DNA of 18,665 nucleotides from an uncultured Lachnospiraceae bacterium. GTDB lineage: Bacteria > Bacillota > Clostridia > Lachnospirales > Lachnospiraceae. Positions 1 to 8,185 of the stretch are shown one piece after another. The translations under genes and the position numbers were made by a program. The notes below the pieces were generated by a model, which saw only the letters and a list, made by a program, of their open reading frames with translations, was not told the DNA's origin and made no database searches. Where the stretch lies: the NCBI GenBank assembly GCA_910587935.1, contig CAJUNP010000046.1:1-18665 (forward strand), read 5' to 3'. Positions within the stretch are counted from its first letter, which is position 1; each line of letters starts with the position of its first letter.

Positions 1-1
1 A

Positions 2-1075
2 ACTTTCAGCGACGGTTATCAGATTACCGTTGCACCCGGAAGCATGGGCGTGGAAAAGAAAGGAAGCGGATCTGAACAAAAGAAATATACGATTGAGCAT
101 TATGTCGAGAATATATCGGGAACGTATGATCTGTTTAAAACCGAAAGTAAATACGGTACGGTTGGAACCCAGGTTGAAGTTACGGAACCGGGAGATTTTA
201 CAGGATATGCTTTTGACAGCCGGAATAAAGACAATGTACTGAAGGCAGAGTTGACACAACAGGGAAATACGGTTCTCAAAGTATACTATAACCGCAGGGT
301 TTACCAGATTACTTATCGGCTGGATGCGGACGTAAAAAATGAAGGGAATCCGTCAAGCTATAAATACGGTGAAACAGTTGCATTGAAACAACCTGCAAGG
401 GAAGGACATGATTTTGCAGGATGGTATACGGATGAAGCCTGTTCAACGGCTTTTGAGGGAATCAGCGCGACTACTGCAGGCGATTTTACACTGTGGGCAA
501 AGTGGCTGGCAACAGGAAATGACGAGGCATTTTACAAAGTAGAATATTATAAGGAAACGGAAAAAGGTTCAGGTTCCTATGCGCTGGCAGAAACGGAAAC
601 ATTAGCGGGAAAAATCGGAAGCGAAGTGACCGCAGAAGCAAGAAGCTATGAAGGATATATGGAAAACACGGAGCATGGGGAACGGAAAGTATCGGGAACG
701 GTACTGGAAGACGGCAGTCTGGTGCTGAAACTGTATTATATGGTGGGTGAACCGGAAACACCGGAAGGTTTCGGATATTACTATGATGCGTCTGCAGGAA
801 AGGCAACTTTCTATTATGCGGGAGCAGCGGGCGGTCTTATTTATATTGCGGTATATGATAGTAAGGAAACGGCACAGCAAAATGCCAAAAATGCAAATGC
901 CACGCCGCCCGGATTCGATCAGGTGCCCGGGCATGCAGGATATCTTATGACTGCCGGTGCAGGCCAGGCGGAATTTGAACTGGCCGTGGCGGAAGGAAAA
1001 TATTTTGTGTATGCATTTAATCCGGACATTCAGGGAGTTCAAAGCTGGTATGTAGGACAGGCCGTTATACGGTAA
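2..1075 (+). CDS. Secreted/surface repeat protein with InlB B-type repeats, 3' end only (5' partial)
   Basis: The reading frame is open from base 2, so the start and any signal peptide lie outside the window; 357 residues are visible. There are three tandem modules and a tail. Residues about 29-97 (YTIEHYVE ... LKVYYNR) and 177-246 (YKVEYYKE ... LKLYYMV) are two copies of a MucBP-like repeat. Between them, residues about 102-168 form a Listeria-Bacteroides (InlB B) repeat with the hallmark GHDFAGWYTDEACS and LWAKW. The last 110 residues (GFGYYYDASAG ... WYVGQAVIR) are a domain I do not recognise, rich in Tyr, Gly and Ala. Such repeats are known in exported surface or adhesion proteins of Gram-positive bacteria. 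There is no LPXTG sorting signal or C-terminal membrane anchor, so any attachment would have to lie upstream. A terminator follows and the next gene has its own promoter. Function is not known; the repeat assignment is fairly sure. Confidence 0.82.
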   Translation, partial: TFSDGYQITVAPGSMGVEKKGSGSEQKKYTIEHYVENISGTYDLFKTESKYGTVGTQVEVTEPGDFTGYAFDSRNKDNVLKAELTQQGNTVLKVYYNRRVYQITYRLDADVKNEGNPSSYKYGETVALKQPAREGHDFAGWYTDEACSTAFEGISATTAGDFTLWAKWLATGNDEAFYKVEYYKETEKGSGSYALAETETLAGKIGSEVTAEARSYEGYMENTEHGERKVSGTVLEDGSLVLKLYYMVGEPETPEGFGYYYDASAGKATFYYAGAAGGLIYIAVYDSKETAQQNAKNANATPPGFDQVPGHAGYLMTAGAGQAEFELAVAEGKYFVYAFNPDIQGVQSWYVGQAVIR

Positions 1076-1118
1076 ATATTGAAAAGACTTCTATATATAA
1101 GAAGTATGCGGTTGGTTT

Positions 1119-1170
1119 CAGCCGGAAGGGGTTTGGTTAAGAACCGGAGCTCCTTCCGGCTGTAATTTTA
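1119..1170 (+). terminator. Hairpin terminator after the surface protein gene
   Basis: Arms CAGCCGGAAGG (1119-1129) and CCTTCCGGCTG (1152-1162) pair perfectly over 11 bp. A small nested GGTT-AAG-AACC hairpin sits in the loop. The stem is followed by TAATTTTA, a weak U tract. It separates the surface protein gene from the heat-shock operon. Confidence 0.75.
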
Positions 1171-1220
1171 TGAATTCAGATTTTTCATAGTTTTTTTATA
1201 ATTATTTTCGCTCAAACTTG

Positions 1221-1249
1221 TTGACATTGCAGGGCGTAAGTGATATTTT
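1221..1249 (+). promoter_or_regulatory. Sigma-A promoter of the hrcA operon
   Basis: The -35 box TTGACA (1221-1226) is separated by 17 bases from a -10 box TATTTT (1244-1249). TG at 1241-1242 gives an extended -10 (TGATATTTT). The predicted start near 1256 places the CIRCE element in the first transcribed bases, the classic position for HrcA repression. Confidence 0.8.
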
Positions 1250-1263
1250 ATGGTAAGAAGATG

Positions 1264-1290
1264 TTAGCACTCATAAGGGAAGAGTGCTAA
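1264..1290. promoter_or_regulatory. CIRCE operator (HrcA binding site)
   Basis: TTAGCACTC (1264-1272), a 9-base spacer, and GAGTGCTAA (1282-1290). This matches the consensus CIRCE inverted repeat at every arm position. It lies between the promoter and hrcA, so HrcA should repress its own operon. No second copy was seen in front of grpE, dnaK or dnaJ. Confidence 0.97.
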
Positions 1291-1315
1291 CAACCGGAAA
1301 GCGGGGTGAACCGGG

Positions 1316-2341
1316 ATGCAGCTGGATGATAGAAAAATTAAGATTCTCCAGGCTATTATCCGTAATTATCTGGAGACCGGTGAGCCGGTAGGAAGCAGAA
1401 CCATTTCCAAGTATACCGATTTGAATTTAAGTTCGGCGACGATCCGCAATGAGATGGCGGATCTGGAAGAACTGGGATATATCGTGCAGCCTCATACTTC
1501 GGCAGGACGGATTCCGTCCGATAAGGGATACCGCCTGTATGTGGACCGTTTGATGATCGATAAGGAACGGGAAGTCGAAGAGATGAAGGAGCTTCTTCTT
1601 GAAAAAGAAGAAAAAATGGAGAATCTGTTAAAGCAGGTGGCCAAAACACTGGCCGTCAACACGAATTACGCCACCATGATCAGCGCGCCGACGCTGCATC
1701 ATAATAAGTTAAAGTTCATACAGCTTTCAAGGGTTGACGCAGACCAGATTTTAGCGGTTATCGTAGTGGAAGGCAATGTTATTAAAAATAATATTCTAAG
1801 CGTATCGGAAGAGCTCAACGACGAGACTTTATTGAAGCTGAACCTTTTACTGAATACGAATCTGAACGGATTGAGTATTGAAGAAATTAATCTTGGCATG
1901 ATAGCCGCGTTAAAGCAGCAGGCAGGTATTCACAGCCAGATTGTCAGCGATGTGATCGATGCGGTAGCCGAAGCCATTAAGGCGGACGATGATCTTGAAA
2001 TCTACACCAGCGGGGCTAAAAATATTTTCAAATATCCCGAACTGGCGGATAATCAGAAAGCAAGCGAATTAATAACCGCTTTCGAAGAAAAACAGGTATT
2101 GAACGAGCTGGTACAGGAAACACTTGCAGATGAAGAGAAAACGGGCATTCAGGTATATATCGGCGAAGAAGCCAAACTCCAGTCAATGAAGGACTGCAGC
2201 GTAGTTACCGCCACTTACGAGCTGGAAGAAGGAATGAGGGGCACCATCGGTATCATCGGTCCCAAGCGGATGGATTATGAAAAGGTAGTAGGGACCCTGA
2301 AGAACCTGAAACAGCAGTTGGATGATCTATATAAGAAATGA
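1316..2341 (+). CDS. hrcA: Heat-inducible transcription repressor HrcA
   Basis: HrcA is the dimeric repressor that binds CIRCE and holds down class I heat-shock genes; in other Firmicutes its folding depends on GroEL. The 341 residues match the usual family length. The N-terminal winged helix region is clear: GEPVGSRTISKY and LSSATIRNEMADLEELGYI at about residues 22-57, then PHTSAGRIPSDKGYRLYVD to about 77. The C-terminal part holds the effector/dimerisation domain, ending in the family-like segment RGTIGIIGPKRMDYEKVVGTL. The ATG at 1316 has GGGGTG seven bases upstream. It is the first gene of hrcA-grpE-dnaK-dnaJ and ends 24 bases before grpE. Identification is firm. Confidence 0.97.
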   Translation: MQLDDRKIKILQAIIRNYLETGEPVGSRTISKYTDLNLSSATIRNEMADLEELGYIVQPHTSAGRIPSDKGYRLYVDRLMIDKEREVEEMKELLLEKEEKMENLLKQVAKTLAVNTNYATMISAPTLHHNKLKFIQLSRVDADQILAVIVVEGNVIKNNILSVSEELNDETLLKLNLLLNTNLNGLSIEEINLGMIAALKQQAGIHSQIVSDVIDAVAEAIKADDDLEIYTSGAKNIFKYPELADNQKASELITAFEEKQVLNELVQETLADEEKTGIQVYIGEEAKLQSMKDCSVVTATYELEEGMRGTIGIIGPKRMDYEKVVGTLKNLKQQLDDLYKK

Positions 2342-2365
2342 CGGATTTGAGAAAGGAATGAGAGT

Positions 2366-2992
2366 ATGACAGCAGAAGAAAAAGAAATAATGGATGATAC
2401 GTTAAATCAGGAAACAGGACAGACGGAGGACGCAGAACTGACGGAAGATACGGAGACTTCGGATGTATCCATAGAGGAGACGGAAGACGGCGGGGAAGAG
2501 AAAGCGGAAGATAAAAAAGCCGCAAAGAAGAAAAGCAGGGGTGATAAAAAGCAGGAAGCCCTGAAAGAAAAAATCGAGGAGCTTGAGGACAGAGTCAAAA
2601 GGCAGATGGCCGAGTTTGAGAATTTCAGAAAACGGACCGACAGGGAAAAGCAGGCAATGTTTGAGACCGGAGCTAAAAGCGTGATCGAGAAGATTCTTCC
2701 GGTTGTTGATAATTTTGAAAGGGGTCTTGCCACGGTGCCGGAGGAAGAAAAGGAAGCGCCATTTGCGGACGGCATGAATAAGATTTACAGGCAGTTGATG
2801 CAGGAACTTGACAATATAGGAGTGAAACCCATCGAAGCGGTAGGAACGGAATTTAATCCCGATCTTCACAATGCGGTGATGCAGGTTGAAAGCGAAGAGT
2901 TTGAGTCAGGCGTTGTAGCGCAGGAATTACAGAAAGGTTATACCTATCATGATAAAGTTGTAAGACACAGCATGGTAGCCGTAGTTCAATAA
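2366..2992 (+). CDS. grpE: Nucleotide exchange factor GrpE
   Basis: GrpE opens the nucleotide-binding domain of DnaK to release ADP. The protein has 208 residues. The first 65 or so are acidic and low complexity (many Glu/Asp, then a Lys-rich stretch). A coiled-coil helix follows (about residues 68-100, containing RQMAEFENFRKRTDREK), then the conserved core (SVIEKILPVVDNFERGL). The C-terminal beta domain carries GVKPIEAVGTEFNPDLHNAVMQ and the GYTYHDKVVRHSMVAV ending. The ATG at 2366 is preceded by AAAGGA eight bases upstream, supporting it over the in-frame ATG at 2390. The gene lies 24 bases after hrcA and 42 bases before dnaK, in the same operon. Confidence 0.97.
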   Translation: MTAEEKEIMDDTLNQETGQTEDAELTEDTETSDVSIEETEDGGEEKAEDKKAAKKKSRGDKKQEALKEKIEELEDRVKRQMAEFENFRKRTDREKQAMFETGAKSVIEKILPVVDNFERGLATVPEEEKEAPFADGMNKIYRQLMQELDNIGVKPIEAVGTEFNPDLHNAVMQVESEEFESGVVAQELQKGYTYHDKVVRHSMVAVVQ

Positions 2993-3034
2993 AAAAGTAC
3001 ACAACAACATTTCACTATATGGAGGTAAAGAATT

Positions 3035-4909
3035 ATGAGTAAAATTATCGGTATTGACTTAGGTACGACAAATAGCTGCGTAGCCGTAATGGAAGGCGGC
3101 AAGCCAACCGTTATCGCCAATGCGGAAGGCGCAAGAACAACACCCAGCGTCGTTGCGTTTAAAGACAATGGGGAAAGACTGGTGGGTGAACCGGCAAAAC
3201 GTCAGGCGGTTACCAATGCGGATAAAACGATTGCATCCATTAAAAGAGATATGGGTACGGATCACGGACGCAACATTGACGGTAAAAAATATTCGCCGCA
3301 GCAGATTTCAGCAATGATTCTTCAGAAACTGAAAGCAGACGCAGAAAATTATCTGGGCGAGAAAGTAGCGGAAGCGGTTATTACCGTACCTGCTTACTTT
3401 AATGACGCGCAGCGTCAGGCAACCAAAGACGCAGGTAAAATTGCAGGACTGGAAGTAAAACGAATCATCAACGAGCCTACGGCGGCAGCGCTGGCTTATG
3501 GTCTTGACAACGAAAAAGAGCAGAAGATCATGGTATACGATCTGGGCGGCGGTACATTTGACGTTTCCATCATCGAAATCGGAGACGGCGTTATTGAAGT
3601 ACTTGCAACCAACGGTGATACCCGTCTTGGAGGAGATGATTTTGACAACAAGATCATTGACTGGATGGTATCTGAATTTAAAGCACAGCAGGGCGTGGAT
3701 CTGTCCAATGACAAGATGGCAATGCAGAGATTAAAAGAAGCCGCAGAGAAAGCAAAGAAAGAGCTTTCATCCGCAACTACTACCAATATAAACCTTCCGT
3801 TTATCAGCATGAATGCAAGCGGGCCGCTGCACTTTGATATGAATTTAAGCAGAGCCAAATTTGATGAGTTAACGCATGACCTGGTAGAAAAGACGGCTAT
3901 TCCCGTACAGAACGCATTAAAAGACGCCGGCATTAATGCAGGCGAACTGGGAAAGGTTCTTCTGGTAGGCGGCTCCACACGTATTCCTGCCGTACAGGAT
4001 AAGGTAAAACAGATAACAGGGCATGAACCCAGCAAGACCCTGAACCCCGACGAATGTGTTGCGCTGGGTGCATCCATTCAGGGCGGTAAGCTGGCAGGCG
4101 ATGCCGGAGCCGGCGAGATCCTGCTTCTGGACGTAACGCCCCTCTCCCTTTCCATTGAGACCATGGGCGGCGTAGCTACCAGATTAATTGAAAGAAATAC
4201 GACTATTCCTACCAAGAAAAGCCAGATTTTCTCCACCGCGGCAGATAACCAGACGGCCGTAGACATCAATGTGGTACAGGGCGAGAGACAGTTTGCAAAA
4301 GATAACAAATCCTTAGGACAGTTCCGTCTGGACGGTATTCCTCCCGCAATGCGCGGAGTTCCGCAGATCGAAGTTACCTTTGATATCGACGCTAACGGTA
4401 TTGTAAACGTATCCGCAAAAGACCTCGGAACAGGTAAGGAACAGCACATCACCATTACGGCCGGTTCCAACATGTCCGATGAAGATATTGATAAGGCGGT
4501 AAAAGAAGCGGCAGAGTATGAGGCTCAGGATAAAAAACGTAAGGAAGCAATCGATACCAGAAATGAAGCGGATTCCTTTGTATTCCAGACCGAAAAGGCA
4601 TTAAACGAAGTCGGCGATAAGATCAGCGACAGTGAAAAATCTTCCGTTCAGGCCGATATGGAAGCGGTGAAAGCAATTCTGGAGCGCACAAAGGATCAGG
4701 AAATGTCCGACAGCGATATCGATGAACTGAAAGCAGCGAAAGAAAAGCTGACGGCAAGCGCGCAGTCTCTCTTCACAAAAATGTACGAGAACATGCAGCA
4801 GGCGCAGGGCGCGGCAGGAGCGGGCCCCGACGTGAATATGGGCGGTGCGGACGCAGGTTCTGCAGACAATAATGACGATATTATTGACGGAGACTTCAGA
4901 GAAGTATAA
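3035..4909 (+). CDS. dnaK: Molecular chaperone DnaK (Hsp70)
   Basis: This is an ATP-driven cytoplasmic chaperone working with DnaJ and GrpE. At 624 residues it has the normal length. Nucleotide-binding motifs are intact: GIDLGTTNS at residues 6-14, EPTAAALAYG at 147-156, VYDLGGGTFD at 167-176 and VGGSTRIPAV at 311-320. The interdomain linker LLLDVTPL is at 363-370. The substrate-binding beta domain follows, then the helical lid and a Gly/Ala/Asp-rich tail ending IIDGDFREV. The ATG at 3035 has GGAGG at 3021-3025. The shadow reading frames on the opposite strand arise from this gene's codon bias and are not genes. Confidence 0.98.
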   Translation: MSKIIGIDLGTTNSCVAVMEGGKPTVIANAEGARTTPSVVAFKDNGERLVGEPAKRQAVTNADKTIASIKRDMGTDHGRNIDGKKYSPQQISAMILQKLKADAENYLGEKVAEAVITVPAYFNDAQRQATKDAGKIAGLEVKRIINEPTAAALAYGLDNEKEQKIMVYDLGGGTFDVSIIEIGDGVIEVLATNGDTRLGGDDFDNKIIDWMVSEFKAQQGVDLSNDKMAMQRLKEAAEKAKKELSSATTTNINLPFISMNASGPLHFDMNLSRAKFDELTHDLVEKTAIPVQNALKDAGINAGELGKVLLVGGSTRIPAVQDKVKQITGHEPSKTLNPDECVALGASIQGGKLAGDAGAGEILLLDVTPLSLSIETMGGVATRLIERNTTIPTKKSQIFSTAADNQTAVDINVVQGERQFAKDNKSLGQFRLDGIPPAMRGVPQIEVTFDIDANGIVNVSAKDLGTGKEQHITITAGSNMSDEDIDKAVKEAAEYEAQDKKRKEAIDTRNEADSFVFQTEKALNEVGDKISDSEKSSVQADMEAVKAILERTKDQEMSDSDIDELKAAKEKLTASAQSLFTKMYENMQQAQGAAGAGPDVNMGGADAGSADNNDDIIDGDFREV

Positions 4910-4917
4910 AATGGATT

Positions 4918-4948
4918 GCAGGAATGGCTCACTGAGCCATTCTTCTGC
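4918..4948 (+). promoter_or_regulatory. Intercistronic hairpin between dnaK and dnaJ
   Basis: The core stem GAATGGCTC (4922-4930) pairs with GAGCCATTC (4934-4942) around an ACT loop. It is extended by GCAG (4918-4921) with CTGC (4945-4948) across a two-base bulge. No U tract follows, so it is more likely an RNA-stability or read-through-tuning element than a full terminator. A TATAAT sequence at 4951-4956 has no convincing -35 box. Confidence 0.6.
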
Positions 4949-4989
4949 GCTATAATAAACGGAAGTTACTTTAGTGGGAGGATTTAATT

Positions 4990-6156
4990 ATGGCTGAACA
5001 GAAACGGGACTATTACGAGGTCCTTGGTGTAGAAAAGGGTGCAGATGAAGCCGCAATCAAAAAGGCATACCGTGTTCTTGCCAAGAAGTATCATCCGGAT
5101 ATGAATCCCGGAGATGCAGAGGCGGAGAAAAAGTTCAAGGAAGCTTCTGAAGCCTATGCCGTATTAAGTGATCCTGAAAAAAGACGTCAGTATGATCAGT
5201 ACGGTCATGCCGCATTTGACGGAGGCGCCGGAGGATTTGGCGGCTTTGATTTCAGCGGTGCGGATTTTAGTGATATTTTCGGAGATATTTTCGGAGACTT
5301 TTTTGGAGGAGGCAGGAGTCGGGGAGGCAGAGGCAGCGGTCCCATGAAGGGCGCCAATCTGCGCACCAGCATCCGAATCACCTTTGAAGAAGCGGTTTTT
5401 GGCTGTGAGAAAGAAATCGAACTGAACGTAAAGGAAGAATGTAAGAACTGCCACGGCAGCGGCGCCAAACCGGGTACGAATCCGGAGACATGCTCCAAGT
5501 GCGGAGGAAAAGGCCAGGTGGTATTTACCCAGCAGTCTTTCTTCGGAACGGTTCGGAATGTACAGACCTGTCCGGATTGTCAGGGAACAGGTAAGGTTAT
5601 TAAAGAAAAATGCCAGGACTGCCGGGGAACCGGTTATGTTCCCATGAGGAAAAAATATGCCGTATCCATTCCGGCCGGTATTGATAACGGACAGTGCAAG
5701 AGGCTGCCGGGGCTCGGAGAGCCGGGAAGCAACGGCGGTCCCAGAGGGGATGTTCTGGTTGAAGTTATTGTGGGAAGACACCCTATTTTCCAGCGCCAGG
5801 ATTCCAACATATTCTCTACGGTTCCCATGTCCTTTGCAGTAGCGGCATTAGGAGGAGAGATCGTAATTGATACGGTGGACGGCAAAGTAATCTATGATGT
5901 GAAACCGGGAACCCAGACGGACACCAGGATTCGTCTGAAAGGGAAAGGCGTACCTTCATTGAGAAATAAGGATGTACGCGGTGACCATTATGTAACGCTT
6001 GTGGTACAGATACCGGATAAACTGAGCCATGAGGCAAAAGAACTGCTTAAGCAGTTTGATGCGGAAAGCGGTGATACATTGAACGCCGCAAAAAAAGCCG
6101 GCGATCATAAAGAGCCGGACCCTAAGGAAGGGAAAAAGAAAAAATTCTGGAAGTAA
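4990..6156 (+). CDS. dnaJ: Chaperone DnaJ (type I Hsp40)
   Basis: DnaJ stimulates DnaK ATPase activity and delivers unfolded clients. All type I domains are present in 388 residues. The J domain is at about 5-72, with HPD at 35-37. A Gly/Phe-rich linker spans about 78-118. The zinc-binding region has four CxxCxGxG repeats starting at residues 151, 168, 194 and 208 (CKNCHGSG, CSKCGGKG, CPDCQGTG, CQDCRGTG). The C-terminal substrate domains follow. The tail is Lys-rich and ends KKKKFWK. The ATG at 4990 has GGGAGG at 4976-4981. It is the last gene of the operon, 80 bases after dnaK. Confidence 0.98.
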   Translation: MAEQKRDYYEVLGVEKGADEAAIKKAYRVLAKKYHPDMNPGDAEAEKKFKEASEAYAVLSDPEKRRQYDQYGHAAFDGGAGGFGGFDFSGADFSDIFGDIFGDFFGGGRSRGGRGSGPMKGANLRTSIRITFEEAVFGCEKEIELNVKEECKNCHGSGAKPGTNPETCSKCGGKGQVVFTQQSFFGTVRNVQTCPDCQGTGKVIKEKCQDCRGTGYVPMRKKYAVSIPAGIDNGQCKRLPGLGEPGSNGGPRGDVLVEVIVGRHPIFQRQDSNIFSTVPMSFAVAALGGEIVIDTVDGKVIYDVKPGTQTDTRIRLKGKGVPSLRNKDVRGDHYVTLVVQIPDKLSHEAKELLKQFDAESGDTLNAAKKAGDHKEPDPKEGKKKKFWK

Positions 6157-6180
6157 AGCAAATAGCAAAAAGAAATTTGT

Positions 6181-6219
6181 AATAGCGGAAAATCCTTTTG
6201 ACAGGAATTCTCCGCTATT
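6181..6219. terminator. Shared terminator between convergent dnaJ and the DUF5107 gene
   Basis: AATAGCGGA (6181-6189) pairs with TCCGCTATT (6211-6219), with partial inner pairing (ATCC/GGAAT region). The stem lies between the dnaJ stop (6156) and the minus-strand stop at 6226-6228. U tracts are imperfect on both sides: TATATTGTT follows on plus, and ACAAATTTCTTTTTG on minus. Use in both directions is therefore inferred. Confidence 0.7.
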
Positions 6220-6225
6220 ATATTG

Positions 6226-8184
6226 TTAATCCGGTAAAGACTTAAAATTCAGTCTGTGTGGAATTTGCCGGTTATTATCAGGAAACAGCCTGCCGTTTAA
6301 TTCGTTCCATAAATGGTCCAGACTGTAGTCGCCCTCCCTCACATCATCGATTTCCAATCCGCCGTCCCGGGTCAAAAGAGTATAGGCCTTTTCATATTCC
6401 CCGACACCTGCCAATGCCTGCAGATAAGTAAAGTAAATTCTGCTTTCTCCCGCAATTTCCGGAGCCAGCCTTTTGTAAAACTGCAGGATTTGTGAATATG
6501 CCTTCAACTGTACCAGAATACGCATACATTCTTTGATGATGGACAGCTCGTTTATATGAATTTCCATGATTTGCAGGAGTATCCCGGCAGCCTGTTTCTC
6601 TTCTCCCGTCATCATATAACAGATAGCCAGTGCGTGGGATGCCCAGATGTTTTTTTCCAGGTTCAGGGAAGCAAGCAGTGCTTTCTTTGCCTTTTTCACT
6701 CTGCCTCTGTATAAATACTGCAATCCCAGCTGATACTGTGCATACCAGTTTTCACTGCCGCTTCCTTCCGCCGTGTTTTTAAGCTGTTCAAACCAAAAAT
6801 CGTCCTTTGTAAAATCCGAAGGTCTCTTTTTCGGATCAGGGCAGTTGAATGTACCGGTTTTCAGGAAATCAATCCATTCCCGCTGTCTTTCATCCGTGCT
6901 TTCAAAGTCCAGATGGGAATCCAGTCCGCGCGCTCCCAAAGCCCGCTGGCAAAGATTCTCAAGATTTCCGTAACCGCTTCCGCAATAGATTACTTTTCCC
7001 CTCTTTTTTGCAAGGTCTTTTGTCTCGTCAAGCTGTTTTTGGGGCGTATACTCGTCAAAAAGCTCCTGCAGCTTCGCATCCAGTTTTCCCATGGCCTGCG
7101 CATATTCTTCCCTGTTCAGTTCCGGTTCCGTCTCAAGCGGACCGTACAACTCCATCCATTCCCAGGCTGTATGGGGCGCCATCGGTATGCAGCCATACTG
7201 TGTTTTTCCGATACCCGCCTGGATCTCAATATAATCGCCGGCCTGCTCCGTCAGAAACTCCTGCCACCGTGCGGAAGCATCGTTATGCCCCCAGGAAAAA
7301 AGTTTCCGGCTTCTCAACCGGTTTGTGGAAAACTGTACAAGTCCATATCCGTCCCGGTTCAAGTTGGCAATATACTTTTTCTCTTCCTCCGGTATATGGA
7401 AAAAGTAATCCACCTGATCCGGAATCTCCTCATATTTCGATATGTCTTTTCCATTTACGTAAGGTATTTTGACCTTATATACTCTGTTTAAGTCACTGGT
7501 ATACGCTTCCCTGGCAGGTACGTAAATTCTCCCCCCTTCATATTCCGGAACGGCCATATTGCTCCACCAGTACATGGGAACCACATCCGGCGTATGATTA
7601 ACAATCCGCATCCGGCAGTGTAAAAAGCGGCTGTTTTCTTCCAGCCAGAAATCCATCTGATAAGTAACCCTTCTGATTCTTTCATATTCATACATCCTGA
7701 GTACCGGGGAATGATTGTCATTTTCCAGCGCCGCGGTAAAAAGAGGTTCCATGGTCAGCGGCGTATGTCCGATAATCCCCACGTTCCATTCCACGCCGCC
7801 GCTGAACCAGGCGTTTCTTGTTGCCAGATTGGAAGGGCGGATCACATCGTTGGTATACAGCAGATTTATTCCTGTGGATTTGTCGATCAGACGCCAGAGA
7901 CGTCCGCCCAGTTCGGGAAGAAAAACAGCCTTCAGATAATCATTTTCCAGTATGGCCGTTTTGAGTTCTTTTTCCTGCGTGACCCTGTCATAACAGGTAT
8001 ATTGCCGATAGGGGTAAACACAGGCAAGCTTTCCATAACCCTCAAATATTTCATCATTCTCTTCCAGATCAAAAACCGCCTTATTCTGTACATTAAGTCC
8101 TGAGACAAGATCCGGAAATGCCAGATCCCCGCCAAGACTGCTCATTCTGATCTTTTCTGTTTCAAATACCAATGATGCTTTCAT
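6226..8184 (-). CDS. DUF5107 protein with C-terminal TPR-like helical repeats
   Basis: The protein has 652 residues and no signal peptide, so it is predicted to be cytoplasmic. The N-terminal half (about residues 20-355) matches the DUF5107 pattern: FLPELGGRLWRLID at 88-101, WFSGGVEWNVGIIGHTP at 126-142, MYWWSNMAVPE at 204-214 and FSWGHNDASARWQEF at 296-310. The motif style resembles galactose-mutarotase-like beta sandwiches that bind sugars, which is an inference. From about residue 465 onward come helical TPR-like repeats (WYAQYQLGLQYLYRGRVKKA and following). I start it at 8184, one base after the kinase stop and with AAAGGA upstream. The longer frame from 8283 would run 33 codons inside the kinase gene and adds non-conserved sequence. 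It is the last gene of the sugar operon. The catalytic role, if any, is unknown; such proteins often sit in glycan loci. Confidence 0.85.
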   Translation of the reverse strand: MKASLVFETEKIRMSSLGGDLAFPDLVSGLNVQNKAVFDLEENDEIFEGYGKLACVYPYRQYTCYDRVTQEKELKTAILENDYLKAVFLPELGGRLWRLIDKSTGINLLYTNDVIRPSNLATRNAWFSGGVEWNVGIIGHTPLTMEPLFTAALENDNHSPVLRMYEYERIRRVTYQMDFWLEENSRFLHCRMRIVNHTPDVVPMYWWSNMAVPEYEGGRIYVPAREAYTSDLNRVYKVKIPYVNGKDISKYEEIPDQVDYFFHIPEEEKKYIANLNRDGYGLVQFSTNRLRSRKLFSWGHNDASARWQEFLTEQAGDYIEIQAGIGKTQYGCIPMAPHTAWEWMELYGPLETEPELNREEYAQAMGKLDAKLQELFDEYTPQKQLDETKDLAKKRGKVIYCGSGYGNLENLCQRALGARGLDSHLDFESTDERQREWIDFLKTGTFNCPDPKKRPSDFTKDDFWFEQLKNTAEGSGSENWYAQYQLGLQYLYRGRVKKAKKALLASLNLEKNIWASHALAICYMMTGEEKQAAGILLQIMEIHINELSIIKECMRILVQLKAYSQILQFYKRLAPEIAGESRIYFTYLQALAGVGEYEKAYTLLTRDGGLEIDDVREGDYSLDHLWNELNGRLFPDNNRQIPHRLNFKSLPD

Positions 8185-8185
8185 A

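Noticed and set aside
1076..1315. Mobile element or att site between the surface protein gene and hrcA
   Set aside because: The gap is fully explained by a terminator, a promoter and CIRCE; no transposase remnants or flanking repeats were seen.
3496..4077. Long minus-strand open frame of 193 codons inside dnaK, with similar ones in dnaJ and grpE
   Set aside because: It is fully antisense to strongly conserved chaperone coding sequence. Its product is low-complexity Ser/Pro/Cys-rich and matches nothing recognisable; it is a codon-bias shadow.
4951..4956. TATAAT before dnaJ as an internal promoter
   Set aside because: No -35-like hexamer at 16-18 bases; the expected position falls within the hairpin arm. 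Mentioned only as a weak possibility.
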